A stretch of DNA of 64,000 nt, taken from positions 732,195-796,194 of the forward strand of contig NC_079422.1 of NCBI RefSeq assembly GCF_026213295.1, in the 5' to 3' direction. The stretch is from Gadus chalcogrammus (Eukaryota; Chordata; Actinopteri; Gadiformes; Gadidae). Of the stretch, positions 38,467-49,202 are shown one piece after another. Below the pieces are notes generated by a model, which did not search any database, was not told the DNA's origin, and saw only the letters and a list, made by a program, of their open reading frames with translations. The translations under genes were made by a program, and so were the position numbers. Every line of letters starts with the position of its first letter. The stretch's first letter is position 1.

Positions 38467-39767
38467 GTACGTCCACACCATCACAAAGTTTCGCTGCGAT
38501 TTTTTCTGTTCGCTTTGGTCGCTCAAGTCGCTCATGACGTACAATTCAATGATGCAGACCCATTTAAAGGAGCCGTATGCTTTTAGTAGGCCCTACAGAC
38601 AGCCATATCAAAGAGTGAACTCTCCCATACACCTTGGCCATATTGCCGAGACGGTTGTGATTGTTGGATGAAGTGCTTCGACATCAAGTAGGACAGTGAT
38701 TCCCCCCAATATAAAAAAAATCCTAAAATGTAGGCTAATTACAACCGAGAACAAAAAACCCTGCGTGCTGTAGTAGTCTAGTTAAAATATGTTTCACTGA
38801 TCTGCATCTGCAAATCATGATCTGCACTCATTCGTCGCACTAATTTGCATACGTGCGCAGGACTGGTTGGCTCCGCAAGGCAAATAATGGAACATATATA
38901 ACTATCTATATAACCATCTGTCTATCTATCTATCAACGCGTGTCTAGTTTTAATGTGATGTATTGTGTGTATGTCCAGTCAGACTTGTTCTGTGTGGTCT
39001 TGTAGGCTACTGTCCTGTGTGGGCCGAACCACCTATATGGATTCCAGACGATTTGTGTCGTATTAATAAAGACTTGACTAGGCTATCTATCTATCTCAGA
39101 CTATTTAATTAACAATTATTCACCTCAGGCTCCGTGAATAGTGGGGAATAGAGGGATAAAAGACAAGCGATATATCCCTTGTCATTTATCCCTCGTCTTG
39201 TCGATTAGTTTGTTTATGTGACGATTTCAAAAACTTTTTTGGTTTTGTTTAAAGCATGCTACACGCGATTGGTTGGTTAGATTGGTGGCATGGAGAGCAA
39301 ATGAAAATTATTCCCGCTTAAATACGAACGTTCTAGATGTATAAATACTCCCGCTTGTCATCACTTGGTATCCAAACCACTATGGCGTTTCGATCTCTGA
39401 ACTGAAAAAGGGTTGGTTCGTACAACACCGGGTGCCCAGTTACAGCCGCGATTAATACTTCAGCCGACATTTTGTTCAGTGAGTGAATAAAGGTAGGTAG
39501 GGACCAAAGTGCCTGCCGGTGTTCCCTGGGATCCACGCAAGCGAAGAGCGTCTACATTCCGATTGGCTGTCAGTGTTTGGCCGCTGAAGCGCGTCATAGT
39601 CATTTGCATAAAGTTAAAAAGTTTTCAACTTTATTTTGGCGCTCTGGTCGCTCAACTTTGGCCGCTGGTAGCGTTGGTCGCTTTGGTCGCTTTGGTCGCT
39701 CTTGCCCATAGAAAGTGAATGACTTCCGGCGATTTGGTCGCTCAATTCGCTTCCTGTGTGGACGTAC
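38467..39767. mobile_element. Transposon copy A (GTACGTCCACA inverted ends), 1.3 kb deletion derivative
   Basis: The left end GTACGTCCACACC (38467) and right end TGTGTGGACGTAC (to 39767) are inverted repeats. Most of it matches copy B (39775-44776) in the same order. On the minus strand near 39470-39385 it keeps the first part of a MADF domain (MSAEVLIAAVTGHPVLYEP), then diverges into unrelated sequence, so the gene is lost. GGTCGCTTTGGTCGCTTTGG short repeats lie near the right end. The TSD is not resolved. Confidence 0.75.
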
Positions 39768-39842
39768 AGTAACCGTACGTCCACAACAGGAGCGACGCTC
39801 ACAAAGTTTCGCTGCGAATATTTCTGTTCGCTTTGGTCGCTC

Positions 39843-41080
39843 GGGACTCTCTAAATCGACGCCACTTCGACCTGGGCGGGACTTTACGTCCTACGTCACT
39901 CGCTATGGGTGTGCATGTGTGCCCATAGCCGTCACTCGCGATGGGTGTGCATGTGAGAAAGGTTTTGGCTTTAGTGTCTATGGGTTGGTAATAACGGTTC
40001 TGATGATTTTTCTGATGGAAAAGTGGTCTTTTATTTCCATAATCTTTGTTCAGTGAACGCATAAACCCGTTTGTTAGTTAGCAGTAAAACAAAATGCGAT
40101 CTCTTTGTTTACAGTTACCAACGACCAACTGATGATTGGGGGTTCGATTCCCTAGTGATGCAAGGTTTTTTCTTTCATTTTGGACTGCACACACATCGCG
40201 AGTGACGGATACTCGCACAATGTACACACATCACTGTCTTTACAATTTCTAGGCAACCGAAGTTTAAAGATTGTCAAGTTGTTAACTTTTGAATCGCATG
40301 TACTAAGACCTGATGGGTTAGTGGTCAGAGAACAACTCATTAACGCGGGGATAAGGGGTTTGATTCCTTAATGAAGCTAGCTTTTTTCTTTCATATTGGA
40401 CTGGATGTTTGTATGCCATTTTGCGTAACCTGTAGTTTACGATGAAGAAATGTTACTGGGGTTAAGGTTAGGGTAACGCTAAGGGTAAGACACAAGTGTT
40501 ATTGCAACACAATATTTCTTACAATAAAAAAAAAGGCCAAAGTTTTGATGACTCCAGTAGGAAACTTAAGATACCTAGAGAAATGCCTGAGTGCTCACAA
40601 AACATCAACAAGTCAGCAGTGTGGTACAGGGTGATCATTTCTGATATACAGTACAAAAGCTGAAACTATTAGCCAGGAGTGGGAAGGATGCAGACGCAGA
40701 CGTGGGAAGCAATAAGACGCACCAACACACAGTTGCCTGTTGCAAAATGGTTCAGAGTTTAATAGAAATAGTAAGGGTTAGCTGGTATGGCGTTATCTGG
40801 TATGGCTATAGTCTAATGTTAGCTTAGTTCGTGTTGTTTCGTCATGTTAATCGCTAGTAATAGTAAGTCATTTGTAGAAATATAGCCTATCATCACAGAC
40901 TGTAGGAATGTCACCCACCCTCCATCGCGTACGACACTGACGCTCGTAATCTATAGTGCAAGGGAGTTCGTGCACAGATCCCTGAGACAAACGGCTACGC
41001 GCACACATGCAAACCCATAGCGAGTGACGTAGGACGTAAAGTCCCGCCCAGGTCAAAGTGGCGTCGATTTAGAGAGTCCC
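39843..41080. mobile_element. Non-autonomous TIR element, 1238 bp, 10-bp TSD (MULE-like?)
   Basis: GGGACTCTCTAAATCGACGC at the left and its complement at the right continue as inverted repeats for about 85 bp (through CGGGACTTTACGTCCTACGT). The 10-bp sequence TTGGTCGCTC flanks both sides (39833-39842 and 41081-41090), and copy A shows the empty site. A long duplication and long inverted ends suggest a Mutator-like or related superfamily; this is inference. No transposase is seen. Confidence 0.82.
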
Positions 41081-42006
41081 TTGGTCGCTCAAGTCGCTCA
41101 TGACGTACAATTCAATTATGCAGACGCATTTAAAGGAGCCGTAGGCTTTTAGTACAGACAGCCATATCAAAGAGTGAACTCCCATACACTTTGGCCATAT
41201 TGCCGAGACGGTTTTGCTTGTTGGATAAAGTGCTTCGACAACAAGTAGGACAGTGATTCCCCCCAATATAAAAAAACTCTAAATACTAAAATGTAGGCTA
41301 ATTACAACCGAGAACAAAAAACCCTGCGTACTGTAGTAGGCTAATTAAAATATGTTTCACTGATCTGCATCTGCAAATCATGATCTGCACTCATTCGTCG
41401 CACTCAAAAGAAATAGACATTGGCGCACATGGCTAATTTGCATACGTGCACAGGACTGGTTGGCTCCGCAAGGCAAATAATGGAACATATATAACTATCT
41501 ATATAACCATCTGTCTATCAACGCGTGTCTAGTTTTAATGTGATGTATTGTGTGTATGTCCAGTCAGACTTGTTCTGTGTGATCTTGTAGGCTACTGTCC
41601 TGTGTGGGCCGAACCACCTAAATGGATTCCAGACGATTTGTGTCGTATTAATAAAGACTTGACTAGGCTATCTATCTATCTCAGACTATTTAATTAACAA
41701 TTATTCACCTCAGGCTCCGTGAATAGTGGGGAATAGAGGGATAAAAGACAAGCGATATATCCCTTGTCATTTATCCCTCGTCTTGTCGATTAGTTGGTTT
41801 ATGTGACGATTTCAAAAACTGCAGTCATTTAATGTCATTTAAACTGCAGTCATTTAATGTCCTCAAAGCATAGGCCTATATTTTACAGTAACATTGTAGA
41901 TTTTAAAATAATAAACACAACAGCTTGTTTTTGGAAATATTTATTCAATTTACATGTACTTGTGTACATGTGAAAGAGAACATCAAAAGAAAGTTGTAAA
42001 ATTGAA

Positions 42007-42030
42007 GTGTGTGTGTGTGTGTGTATATAT
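42007..42030. repeat. Short (GT)n/(TA)n microsatellite
   Basis: GTGTGTGTGTGTGTGTAT then TATATA. It lies just past the MADF-BESS gene. Confidence 0.85.
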
Positions 42031-42050
42031 ATAAATGGCATGTGAGGGAG

Positions 42051-42130
42051 AAGAACAAGGTGCAGCTGACAGCACTGCGAGGGTAATAAGCTTACTATTA
42101 CACCCCTCACAATGTTGTCAGCTGCACCCC
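42051..42130. repeat. Hairpin at the end of the MADF-BESS gene
   Basis: GGTGCAGCTGACA (42059) and TGTCAGCTGCACC (about 42115-42127) are inverted repeats around a ~45-bp loop and overlap the stop codon region. A role as an element subterminal structure is possible. Confidence 0.65.
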
Positions 42131-42219
42131 GTTCCCCTCATCCCACATGTCAACCTCACGGCACTTGGCCTCGTACACCATCCTGTACATTTCGAACTTT
42201 AGACCCTCTCTAGTCTTAA

Positions 42220-42607
42220 CGCCTCGTGCCCACTGCACCGTCAGTCAACGGACGTGGGAAGGCGTGGCTGGCGGATGGGGGAGTAGTCTTTGCAGATGCA
42301 TCCGTCAGCCAATCAAATCGGTTCGCCGGGTTCTTCCCGCTTCTTCCTGCTTGTTGCGAGGCAAGATGACCCGCTTTCCCGCTTTCCAGTATCGTCAGAG
42401 CCCGAGTCGCGTCACAGTGCTTAAATTTGCATACGCGATCTGATTGGATGAGGGAACCGTCGCTGCCGAAAAAGTTGAACATTTTTCAACTTTCTGACGG
42501 TGGCGAACGCTCCAACTGAACGGACGGATCCACAATGCATTGCGCGTCCGTCCCCATTCAAAGTCAATGGGCAACGGTCAACTGACGGAGGTAGTGGGCA
42601 CGGGGCG
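42220..42607. mobile_element. PIF/Harbinger-type MITE copy 2, TSD TAA, inside the MADF-BESS gene
   Basis: Same family as 32190-32578, 388 bp, flanked by TAA (42217-42219 and 42608-42610). Differences from copy 1 are few (about ten by eye), so both are recent. It splits the BESS-like helix codons. Confidence 0.92.
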
Positions 42608-43210
42608 TAAGAGACAGCTTTTTGAAATCCTCTTGGAGGCTTCGAAAGAATAGTGAGTCAGAGTCCTCTGGAGGACTCTGACTCACTACTCGATTGCTAA
42701 CAGCCTCTATAGCTGTGATGAGCCTCTCCGCATCAAGAGCATCACAAGTCTGGTCTCTGCCTCGACCTGTCTTTCTCCTGCTCTTTCCTGCTGCCTGCTC
42801 CTCGGCCTGTGGTGCTAGCTGGTCAGCGGCCTGTGCTCTCCCTGGTGCCTCCTGGTCCTCGACCGGTGCTCTCCCTGGTGCTGCCTGATTATCTACCGGT
42901 GCCTCCTGGTCCTCGACCGTTGCTCTCCCTGGTGCTACCTGGTCTGTGTCCTCCTCACTCTCACTCACTGGCCCTGCCATGTTGGTCTGGCTATGGCGGT
43001 CTTCCATGAATGGATCTATGAAGGCCATTATGCGGGCATACTTCCATGGCTTCCCTCCACCTGCCCCTGCACCACTCCTCCTCCTTTCCTTTTCCTTTTT
43101 CCTATTCTTCCTGTAGGTGTCCCTGAGACCCTTCCATTTCTTGATGCACTCATTAACTATTGAACACAAAACAGAAAACACAGCTGTCATTATCATTATA
43201 TATGTCACTT

Positions 43211-43282
43211 ACAGCAATATATTGTTTCACTTCTTATGTCAAATGACTTATTGTAAGTTGCTTTGGATAAAAGCTAAATGGT
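43211..43282. mobile_element. L2 3'-tail fragment in the MADF-BESS intron
   Basis: ACAGCAATATATTGTTTCAC ... TTGCTTTGGATAAAAGC matches the 3' end of the L2 copy at 5680-5757. It lies within the 384-bp intron. Confidence 0.75.
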
Positions 43283-43624
43283 CATTTGTCAGCTGTCTAT
43301 CCTCAATTAAACCGCATTGAAGTGACACGTTTGTTCCGTGCATTATTCATTTGCATTATTATGCGTGCATTATTCCTTTGCACAACGTATTATTCCTTTG
43401 CACAACATATGTATTTTCGATATTTGAAAACGATATCGTCCCATTCAGAGCAAGGAAGATTAGTATGCTAGGATCTCGGTTAGCAGGCATGTATGGCGCC
43501 TATTTTACAATAATCTCAAACGTTTCATTAACTCACTCACTAGACCAACCAACCACTCGTGACACCTCCGCCCAGGCCAGAGCCTTGGCGTTTCGATCTC
43601 TGAACTGAAAAAGGGTTGGGTCGT

Positions 43625-44443
43625 TGTTACCAGGCTGGCCTTGCGGCGGTGGAAGGATTGGAGGCAGTGGTGGGATGTGAGCAAGGCCGTTTGCCTGAAT
43701 TTATTCAGGTACAAAAATGGTCCATCAGGAGGCAAAAATGAATGAACAAAAAACCGAAATCAATAATTCAAAATAACTTTCAACAATCTAAACTTTCACT
43801 AATCTAAACATTCAATAATCCAAAAACAACCGTCTTCCCCTCGGCACTAATTAAGCCCTTGGCTGGCCTAAGGGCCAGGTGTTGTCACCCACTCACCTCA
43901 GACCCTTCTGCCCCACCTACATGATTTGGACCTGAATATATCCTACCTGGCCCGACCCATCTCACTCTTAATTCAATTAACCCTCCCCTACACATTTCTG
44001 ATTTACCTATCCCCACCCCTAGATACACACCTTACTAGAGACCTACTTGTCTAAACCCCATCCTTACCCCCTACTTCCCTGACACCTTAAATATTCCCCA
44101 AGTACCCCAACACACCCCTCTCCTCCCACACACTTGGTCTCGCCCGTCTGACGTCACCCCCACACCGCACAAATGTTCTTCCGGACTTCACGTCGGGTCC
44201 TCCCGCAGCCCCCGGCACCCGGAAGCCAGCGCAACCATAACGCAAGTGTTTTACGTCTTGTCCTTGTTTGTGCCATGTCCCATGACCGGCTTCCTCATAA
44301 CGTATGTTTTTTTGTGTGTTGCAGGTGGCGTCATGAAAGTGTTTGAATGTTCTGTGTGTGTTTAATAAAAAGGTACTTGTAAATCCCGGTGTCAGTCCTG
44401 TTTGTGTCCATTGCCTGTGGTAACGGGCAGCCGCACCGTTACA
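43625..44443. mobile_element. Solo LTR, 819 bp
   Basis: It starts TGTTACCAGGC and ends CCGTTACA (TG...CA), with CGT at both borders (43622-43624 and 44444-44446). AATAAAAAGG lies at 44363, about 80 bp before the end, as an LTR polyadenylation signal with a short R-U5. Copy A shows the uninterrupted target. No second LTR or internal region adjoins it. Family is unknown; a Gypsy origin would fit but is not shown. Confidence 0.85.
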
Positions 44444-44984
44444 CGTACAACACCGGGTGCCCAGTGACAGCCGCGATTAATACTTCAGCCGACATTTTGT
44501 TCAGTGAGTGAATAAAGGTAGGTAGGGACCAAAGTGCCTGCCGGTGTTTCCCGGGATCCACGCAAGCGAAGAGAGCGTCTACATTCCGATTGGCTGTCAG
44601 TGTTTGGCCGCTGAAGCACGTCATAGTAATTATCATAAAGTTAAAAAGTTTTCAACTTTTTTTGGACGCTCTGGTCGCTCAACTTTGGCCGCTGGTAGCG
44701 TTGGTCGCTCTTGCCCATAGAAAGTGAATGACTTCCGGCGATTTGGTCGCTCAATTTGCTTCTGGTGTGGACGTACACTACAGTCAGTTACCCTTCCTAT
44801 TTACTTCTACGCAAAAATCGTCATATTGCGTCATCTTTAACAGGAAGTGTTTAAGATGACGCAAATGATAATAGTTCCGGGACGTTGGAGCAATAACCTG
44901 GTGTTTTTACACTTCAGTATGCACTGTGAATTTGAAGTAATGTTCCGTTTTTGAATAAAGATGCGGCAATTCAAAATGTTTCTT

Positions 44985-45066
44985 TTTTTTATCTGATTCA
45001 TCGATTCATCGAAAAAATTATCTACAGATTAATCGATTATTAAAATAATCGTTAGTTGCAGCCCTA
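44985..45066. mobile_element. hAT-type tip fragment
   Basis: GATTAATCGATTATTAAAAT then AATCGTTAGTTGCAGCCCTA is the reverse complement of a very common fish hAT end (AGGGCTGCAACTAACG). Only one end is present. Confidence 0.6.
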
Positions 45067-46014
45067 CATAGGAGGTATCTGCCTTTGTCACTCCGTCTGG
45101 CTTATACTCTTACAATGTGATGAGTTTTGGTTTGCGTAATGTGGCCATAATGTGGCCTGCGGCCTTCCAACGTCTTATGAATCACTTAATAGCTGGGCTT
45201 GAGGGTTGTGCCGTTTATCTGGACGATGTTGTGACAGTCAGTAATACCTGGGCCTTACATTTGTCCAGATTGGCGGCGCTGTTTGAGAGGCTTCGGGAGG
45301 CTAACTTAACAGTGAATTTAGCAAAGTGTGAATTTGTGCAGGCTACGGTCATCTACTGGGAAAGGTGGTGGGGCAAGGAGAGGTGAGGCCAGTGCGGGCC
45401 AAAGTGATATGGCTATCGACAATTTCCCACCTCCTTCAACAAAAAAGGAGTTGATGCGTTTTTTTGGCAGGTTTGGATACTACCAGAGTTTTTGTTCTAA
45501 CTTTTCTACGGTGGTTGCCCCACTGAAAAATTAGTTGAAGGGATAATCTCAGTTTATCTGTACTGACGAGCTCAAAAGCGCTTTTGATAATGCTAGATTG
45601 TTGCTCAGCACTGCACCTGTCCTAGCCGCTCCCAGCTAGACCATCCATTTAAGATCCAGGTGGATGCCAGCCAGGTTGGGGCAGGTGCAGTGCTATTACA
45701 AACGGATGAGCAGGACATAGACCGTCCTGTCTGTTATTTTTCCAGAAGTTTAATCTCCACTAGTTAAATTATTCCACGATCGAAAAAGAAGCGCTGGCCC
45801 TGGTATGGTCACTTCAGCATTTCAATGTGTATGTTGGTGGGGGTGTTCATCCGGTGGTGTTGTTTTCGGATCACAATCCTTTAACTTTTCTACACTCAAT
45901 GCAGAGTCTGAATCTTAGCCTGATGCATTGGGCGTTGTTTTTGCAGCCCTACAATCTTCAGATTTGCCACATTCAGGGCATGGACAACACAATGGTAATT
46001 CATAGAATGATTAA
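45067..46014 (+). pseudogene. Ty3/Gypsy RT-RNaseH fragment
   Basis: RT palm sequence FGLRN...FQRLMNHLIAGLEG is followed by an intact YLDD catalytic block (CAVYLDDVVTVS) near 45208. A frameshift at about 45360 leads into FPPPSTKKELMRFFGRFGYY and NFSTVVAPL. RNaseH remnants follow (VDASQVGAGAVLLQTDEQD, a stop near 45765, then IEKEALALVWSLQHFNVYV and SDHNPLTFL), ending MDNTMVIHRM. Stops and frameshifts inactivate it. It resembles the portion missing from the gag-integrase remnant at 33548-35453. Confidence 0.82.
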
Positions 46015-47847
46015 TTAATACACTATTCCGTAGTCTGTTTACCAGTAACTCCTCAGTAGTTACTGAGGTTTTAACTGTGATTATTCAGAAAGATCTCGAA
46101 GCATGCCGCATAGTTTTTGGTCAGGGAATAATTTAATGTGAATAGGTCAAATGTCAAGGTAATGTACTCATTAATCGACATCTGTCAGTAGTGACTTCCG
46201 GCCTTCACCGATTCGCTAGTCAAGCTGCTAACCCTCCACCAATCAGAATGGTAAAAGACTGAACGACTCTAATGGCCGATTACACATGTTGAATCGGCTG
46301 AAAAGAACGCAGAAGTGGCCGATTTCACCGTACACACCAAAGAGACACATGTCACCGACCTCTCAAGTCTCACCAGGTGTGTCGCCGCCTTAAGTCTGTT
46401 TACGAGTAACTCCTCAGTAGTTACTGAATAACTGTCACTTAGGGCCCCAGTTAGGGCCCCAGTCTTTCATCAATCGTGACTCATTCGTTCCTCAGTAGCT
46501 ACCCACGTTTTGCAGTTCAGATGGCCGGATGCAGGAACACGAAGGCTGCCTCTATTAGGGCCCTTCCATCTCCTGTGTGAACTTGGACTTGGCTTCTCTC
46601 CAAAGTGGACACAGGGTTGAGGCAAATTAAATCTAGCTGGTTGAAAGGCTGTCCAAAAAAACAACCCTGACACAATGCTACTCATGACATAGCGTCAGGC
46701 CTTGAAAGTCTGTGCCCGAGGATGCACTCAAGGTCAATACAAAAATAATACTCGGTGTGCCAGTGTGCGTGTGTACCACTGCCTCTGAAGTGTCAGTAGA
46801 AGGCCCCTTTGAGTCCTCATTTCCCTCCTGTTCCTATTTAACGGGGTTCATCTTTAATTGACCAGATTGAGATAATTTCCCTTCTAATCCCTTCAGAGGC
46901 GGAACCTGGAAATTCCCTAATTAAGTCTTTGATATACACACATATGCACACAATCAAGATGAATGGCAAGAATTCACAGCGAGCAGCCTTCAGTTATCTG
47001 AGGCGTTGACAACCTCTAGCGACGCTGGGCACAGTCCCCATCAGGATGTTGTTATGACGACACAAGCATTTTAAGCCTTTAATCCAGGATTACTTTTCCC
47101 TCAGCACATCTCATTATGGATGATTATTAAAACCCACACAAGCGCACACACACACAAATTTTAATACTTGCATACTAATTAAGGGCTGGTTTCACTGGAG
47201 ACGGAACCTTGACTCCCAAGGTCTCCAAAGAGACCAACATCTTGAGAACAGATTGAATCATTTAGAAAACCAAACCCCTCCTCTGAATCTATATTTAATA
47301 GTCAAAGGGCTGCTCTTCTGAGAATCAGACGTCCACAATTCCTGGAGAGGTTTTATGTTGTTATGTTGCTCCGCCGTCTCGCGGGCACGGCTATTTGAAT
47401 ACACCAGTGTCAGCACCAACTGCATAACCCCTGTTTGAATGCCCTTCCCTGTTGATACACGGCTGAGAGAATTGTCAAGGGTGAGCGAGCCCACCCTTTG
47501 GCCATGTCCGGTACAAAGCAGTACAGCTCAGAGTAACAGGAGCTTGCCCTGCCTGCTCATTCTCCCTGAAGCCATTAATCACACAGCAGTGCAGACCTGC
47601 ACAGCCACACACCTGACATAAGAACATTCAAACACATACACACACACCTAACACACACCTGACCTGTAAGGTAAATGCTTGTTGACAGCATAGCTTCGGG
47701 TAGCTTGGCTTGAAGGTATTTTCCTTGAATTGTTAAGGACTGTAGACAGTGATGCAGGCAGGAAAAAAGAGAAAAACTTCTTAGTTCACACACTAGAATA
47801 ACAACTTGATGTGACAGGCTCAAGTACACACACGCACGCACACACGC

Positions 47848-47894
<47 letters not shown>

Positions 47895-48081
47895 CAGTCC
47901 CTGCAGCATGGGTCACAAGCACAAATAGATTCAAGAGAATCATAGGGATTCTATTAGTGTATGCTGTCCAACTATGTAGGTAACAGTTTAATGTAATGCT
48001 ACGTGATGGAAACATACAAACCAAAGTACTGATGTAAACGTGCCTTAATCCACAGTCGATACATGTGAGATGGAGAAACAT
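46015..48081. other. Mostly unique-looking spacer, no gene seen
   Basis: A ~35-bp direct repeat (GTAACTCCTCAGTAGTTACT core, itself palindromic) occurs at 46032-46066 and 46393-46427. A (CA)n tract lies at 47825-47896. 46700-47800 shows no transposon signature I recognise and may be ordinary non-coding DNA. Confidence 0.55.
47825..47896. repeat. (CA)n microsatellite
   Basis: CA run with CACG and AAAC interruptions. Confidence 0.95.
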
Positions 48082-48740
48082 CTGGCTGTCTCAGGCTACG
48101 TTTACATGATGACGGTCTGAACAGAAGAAGCAAAAGTGGCGTCGCACCTTCACTTTTTATTCCGCGTTTAGACGAGCATTTTCGGGAGGAAATCTGCGTG
48201 CATACGGTGACACAAAAGTGTGTGGAAATCTATTGGGTATGCATGCCAGGCGGCTAGGTGGAGCTTTGCTACACTTTGTAGTGGCGGCTGGTGGAATTTA
48301 TTTGAGGGGGGGCTGAACGTTTGCATTACAAACCCCTGTAGGGGGGCTGGGGCATCCTCCCCAACAAGATTTTTTTGTGATTTTCACAAACAAACAAAGC
48401 TTTCTGGTGCATTCTGACAAAATAGTAAAGGCAAAAAAAGAACATTTACTTACAAAGACGAATGGGGCCAGGGAACTAAGCTTTTAAGTTAATTTATTTG
48501 CCTTGTAGAAATCAGCAACATTAAGAGTGCAGATACATCATCAATAACTGTGAATTACACACAAGGTAACATTCTCTCTCTCTCTCTCTGTGTGAGTGAG
48601 ATATAGAGATAGAGATAATGGGTAAGTGTGTTACGGCCAAGCCATTGTGTTGGTAAACGTCACTCATAAATATATCTGCAGTCTGCATTAGTATGCATTT
48701 AGACAAATACAATGAAATATGAATTCCACAAAATTCATGT
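48082..48740. other. DNA transposon debris
   Basis: GGCTACGTTTACATGATGAC (48096) and GTGGCGGCTGGTGGAATTTA (48281) are starts of common fish DNA-element repeats. No complementary ends are found nearby. Confidence 0.45.
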
Positions 48741-48881
48741 AAATGTGCAAACTTTTGTGTGTGGTTGTTGAAGACACACTTAAGGCATGATAACAACATA
48801 GGTTTGCAGAGGACTACATACAGAACAATATGCATACTGAAGGCCTGATGCCAACATAGGTTTGCAGAGGACTATATATAG
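48741..48881. repeat. ~57-bp tandem repeat, left part
   Basis: CATAGGTTTGCAGAGGACTA recurs at 48798 and 48855. The same repeat continues at 55979 beyond the hAT insertion, giving the empty site. Confidence 0.85.
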
Positions 48882-49202
48882 CAGGGGTCTTCGATTAAAA
48901 TTGAACAAGGTCCAGTTACTAAAAATTCCTTCTAAGAAAGGTCCGAACCTACCACGTCCTAATTGCCTTCTTTTGTCAAATACAATCAACACGGCATATT
49001 ACCTTATAATTTAAGACAAAGTAACGCATATTAACATTTCAATTAAACAAAACAGGTACATTAGGCCTGCAATTCAAACGAACATAAAAAGTGCATAAGG
49101 CCTACATGTGAAGTAAGCAGAACAGGAACACTAGGCCTACACTTCAAATAAACACAAAGTGCATTAGGCCTACATTTCAAGTAAGCAAAACAGGTACACC
49201 AG

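Larger units (their letters stand above)
42107..44495 (-). pseudogene. MADF-BESS domain gene of transposon B, two exons, broken by two insertions
   Basis: Exon 1 (44495-43541) starts MSAEVLIAAVTGHPVLY, the MADF N-terminal half, and is split by the solo LTR. After it the frame continues DPTLFQFRDRNAKALAWAEV to a GTGAGT donor at 43540. Exon 2 starts at 43156 after TTCAATAG and completes the domain (INECIKKWKGLRDTYRKN, then WKYARIMAFIDPF). The phase matches: the junction residue spacing equals that of MADF domains. A linker follows with APGR-rich repeats (QEAPGRA), then a BESS-like helix (SLFFRSLQEDFKKLSL) split by the MITE. It resumes KTREGLKFEMYRMVYE and stops at 42107-42109. Apart from the two insertions the frame is open. 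MADF-BESS proteins bind DNA; in transposons they assist the transposase. Confidence 0.82.
39775..44776. mobile_element. Transposon copy B, 5.0 kb, carries a MADF-BESS gene and three insertions
   Basis: The ends are GTACGTCCACA (39775) and TGTGGACGTAC (44776), as in copy A, from which it is separated by only AGTAACC. Shared blocks are 39775-39842, 41081-41820, 43587-43624 and 44444-44776. Extra content includes a TIR element (39843-41080), a two-exon MADF-BESS gene (44495-42107, minus), a Harbinger MITE (42220-42607) and a solo LTR (43625-44443). A MADF/Myb-like second gene is usual in PIF/Harbinger elements, so B may descend from an autonomous one. No transposase gene is seen. Confidence 0.7.

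Noticed and set aside
46015..48081. Possible exons in the quiet spacer
   Set aside because: Short frames lack convincing splice sites or recognisable domains.
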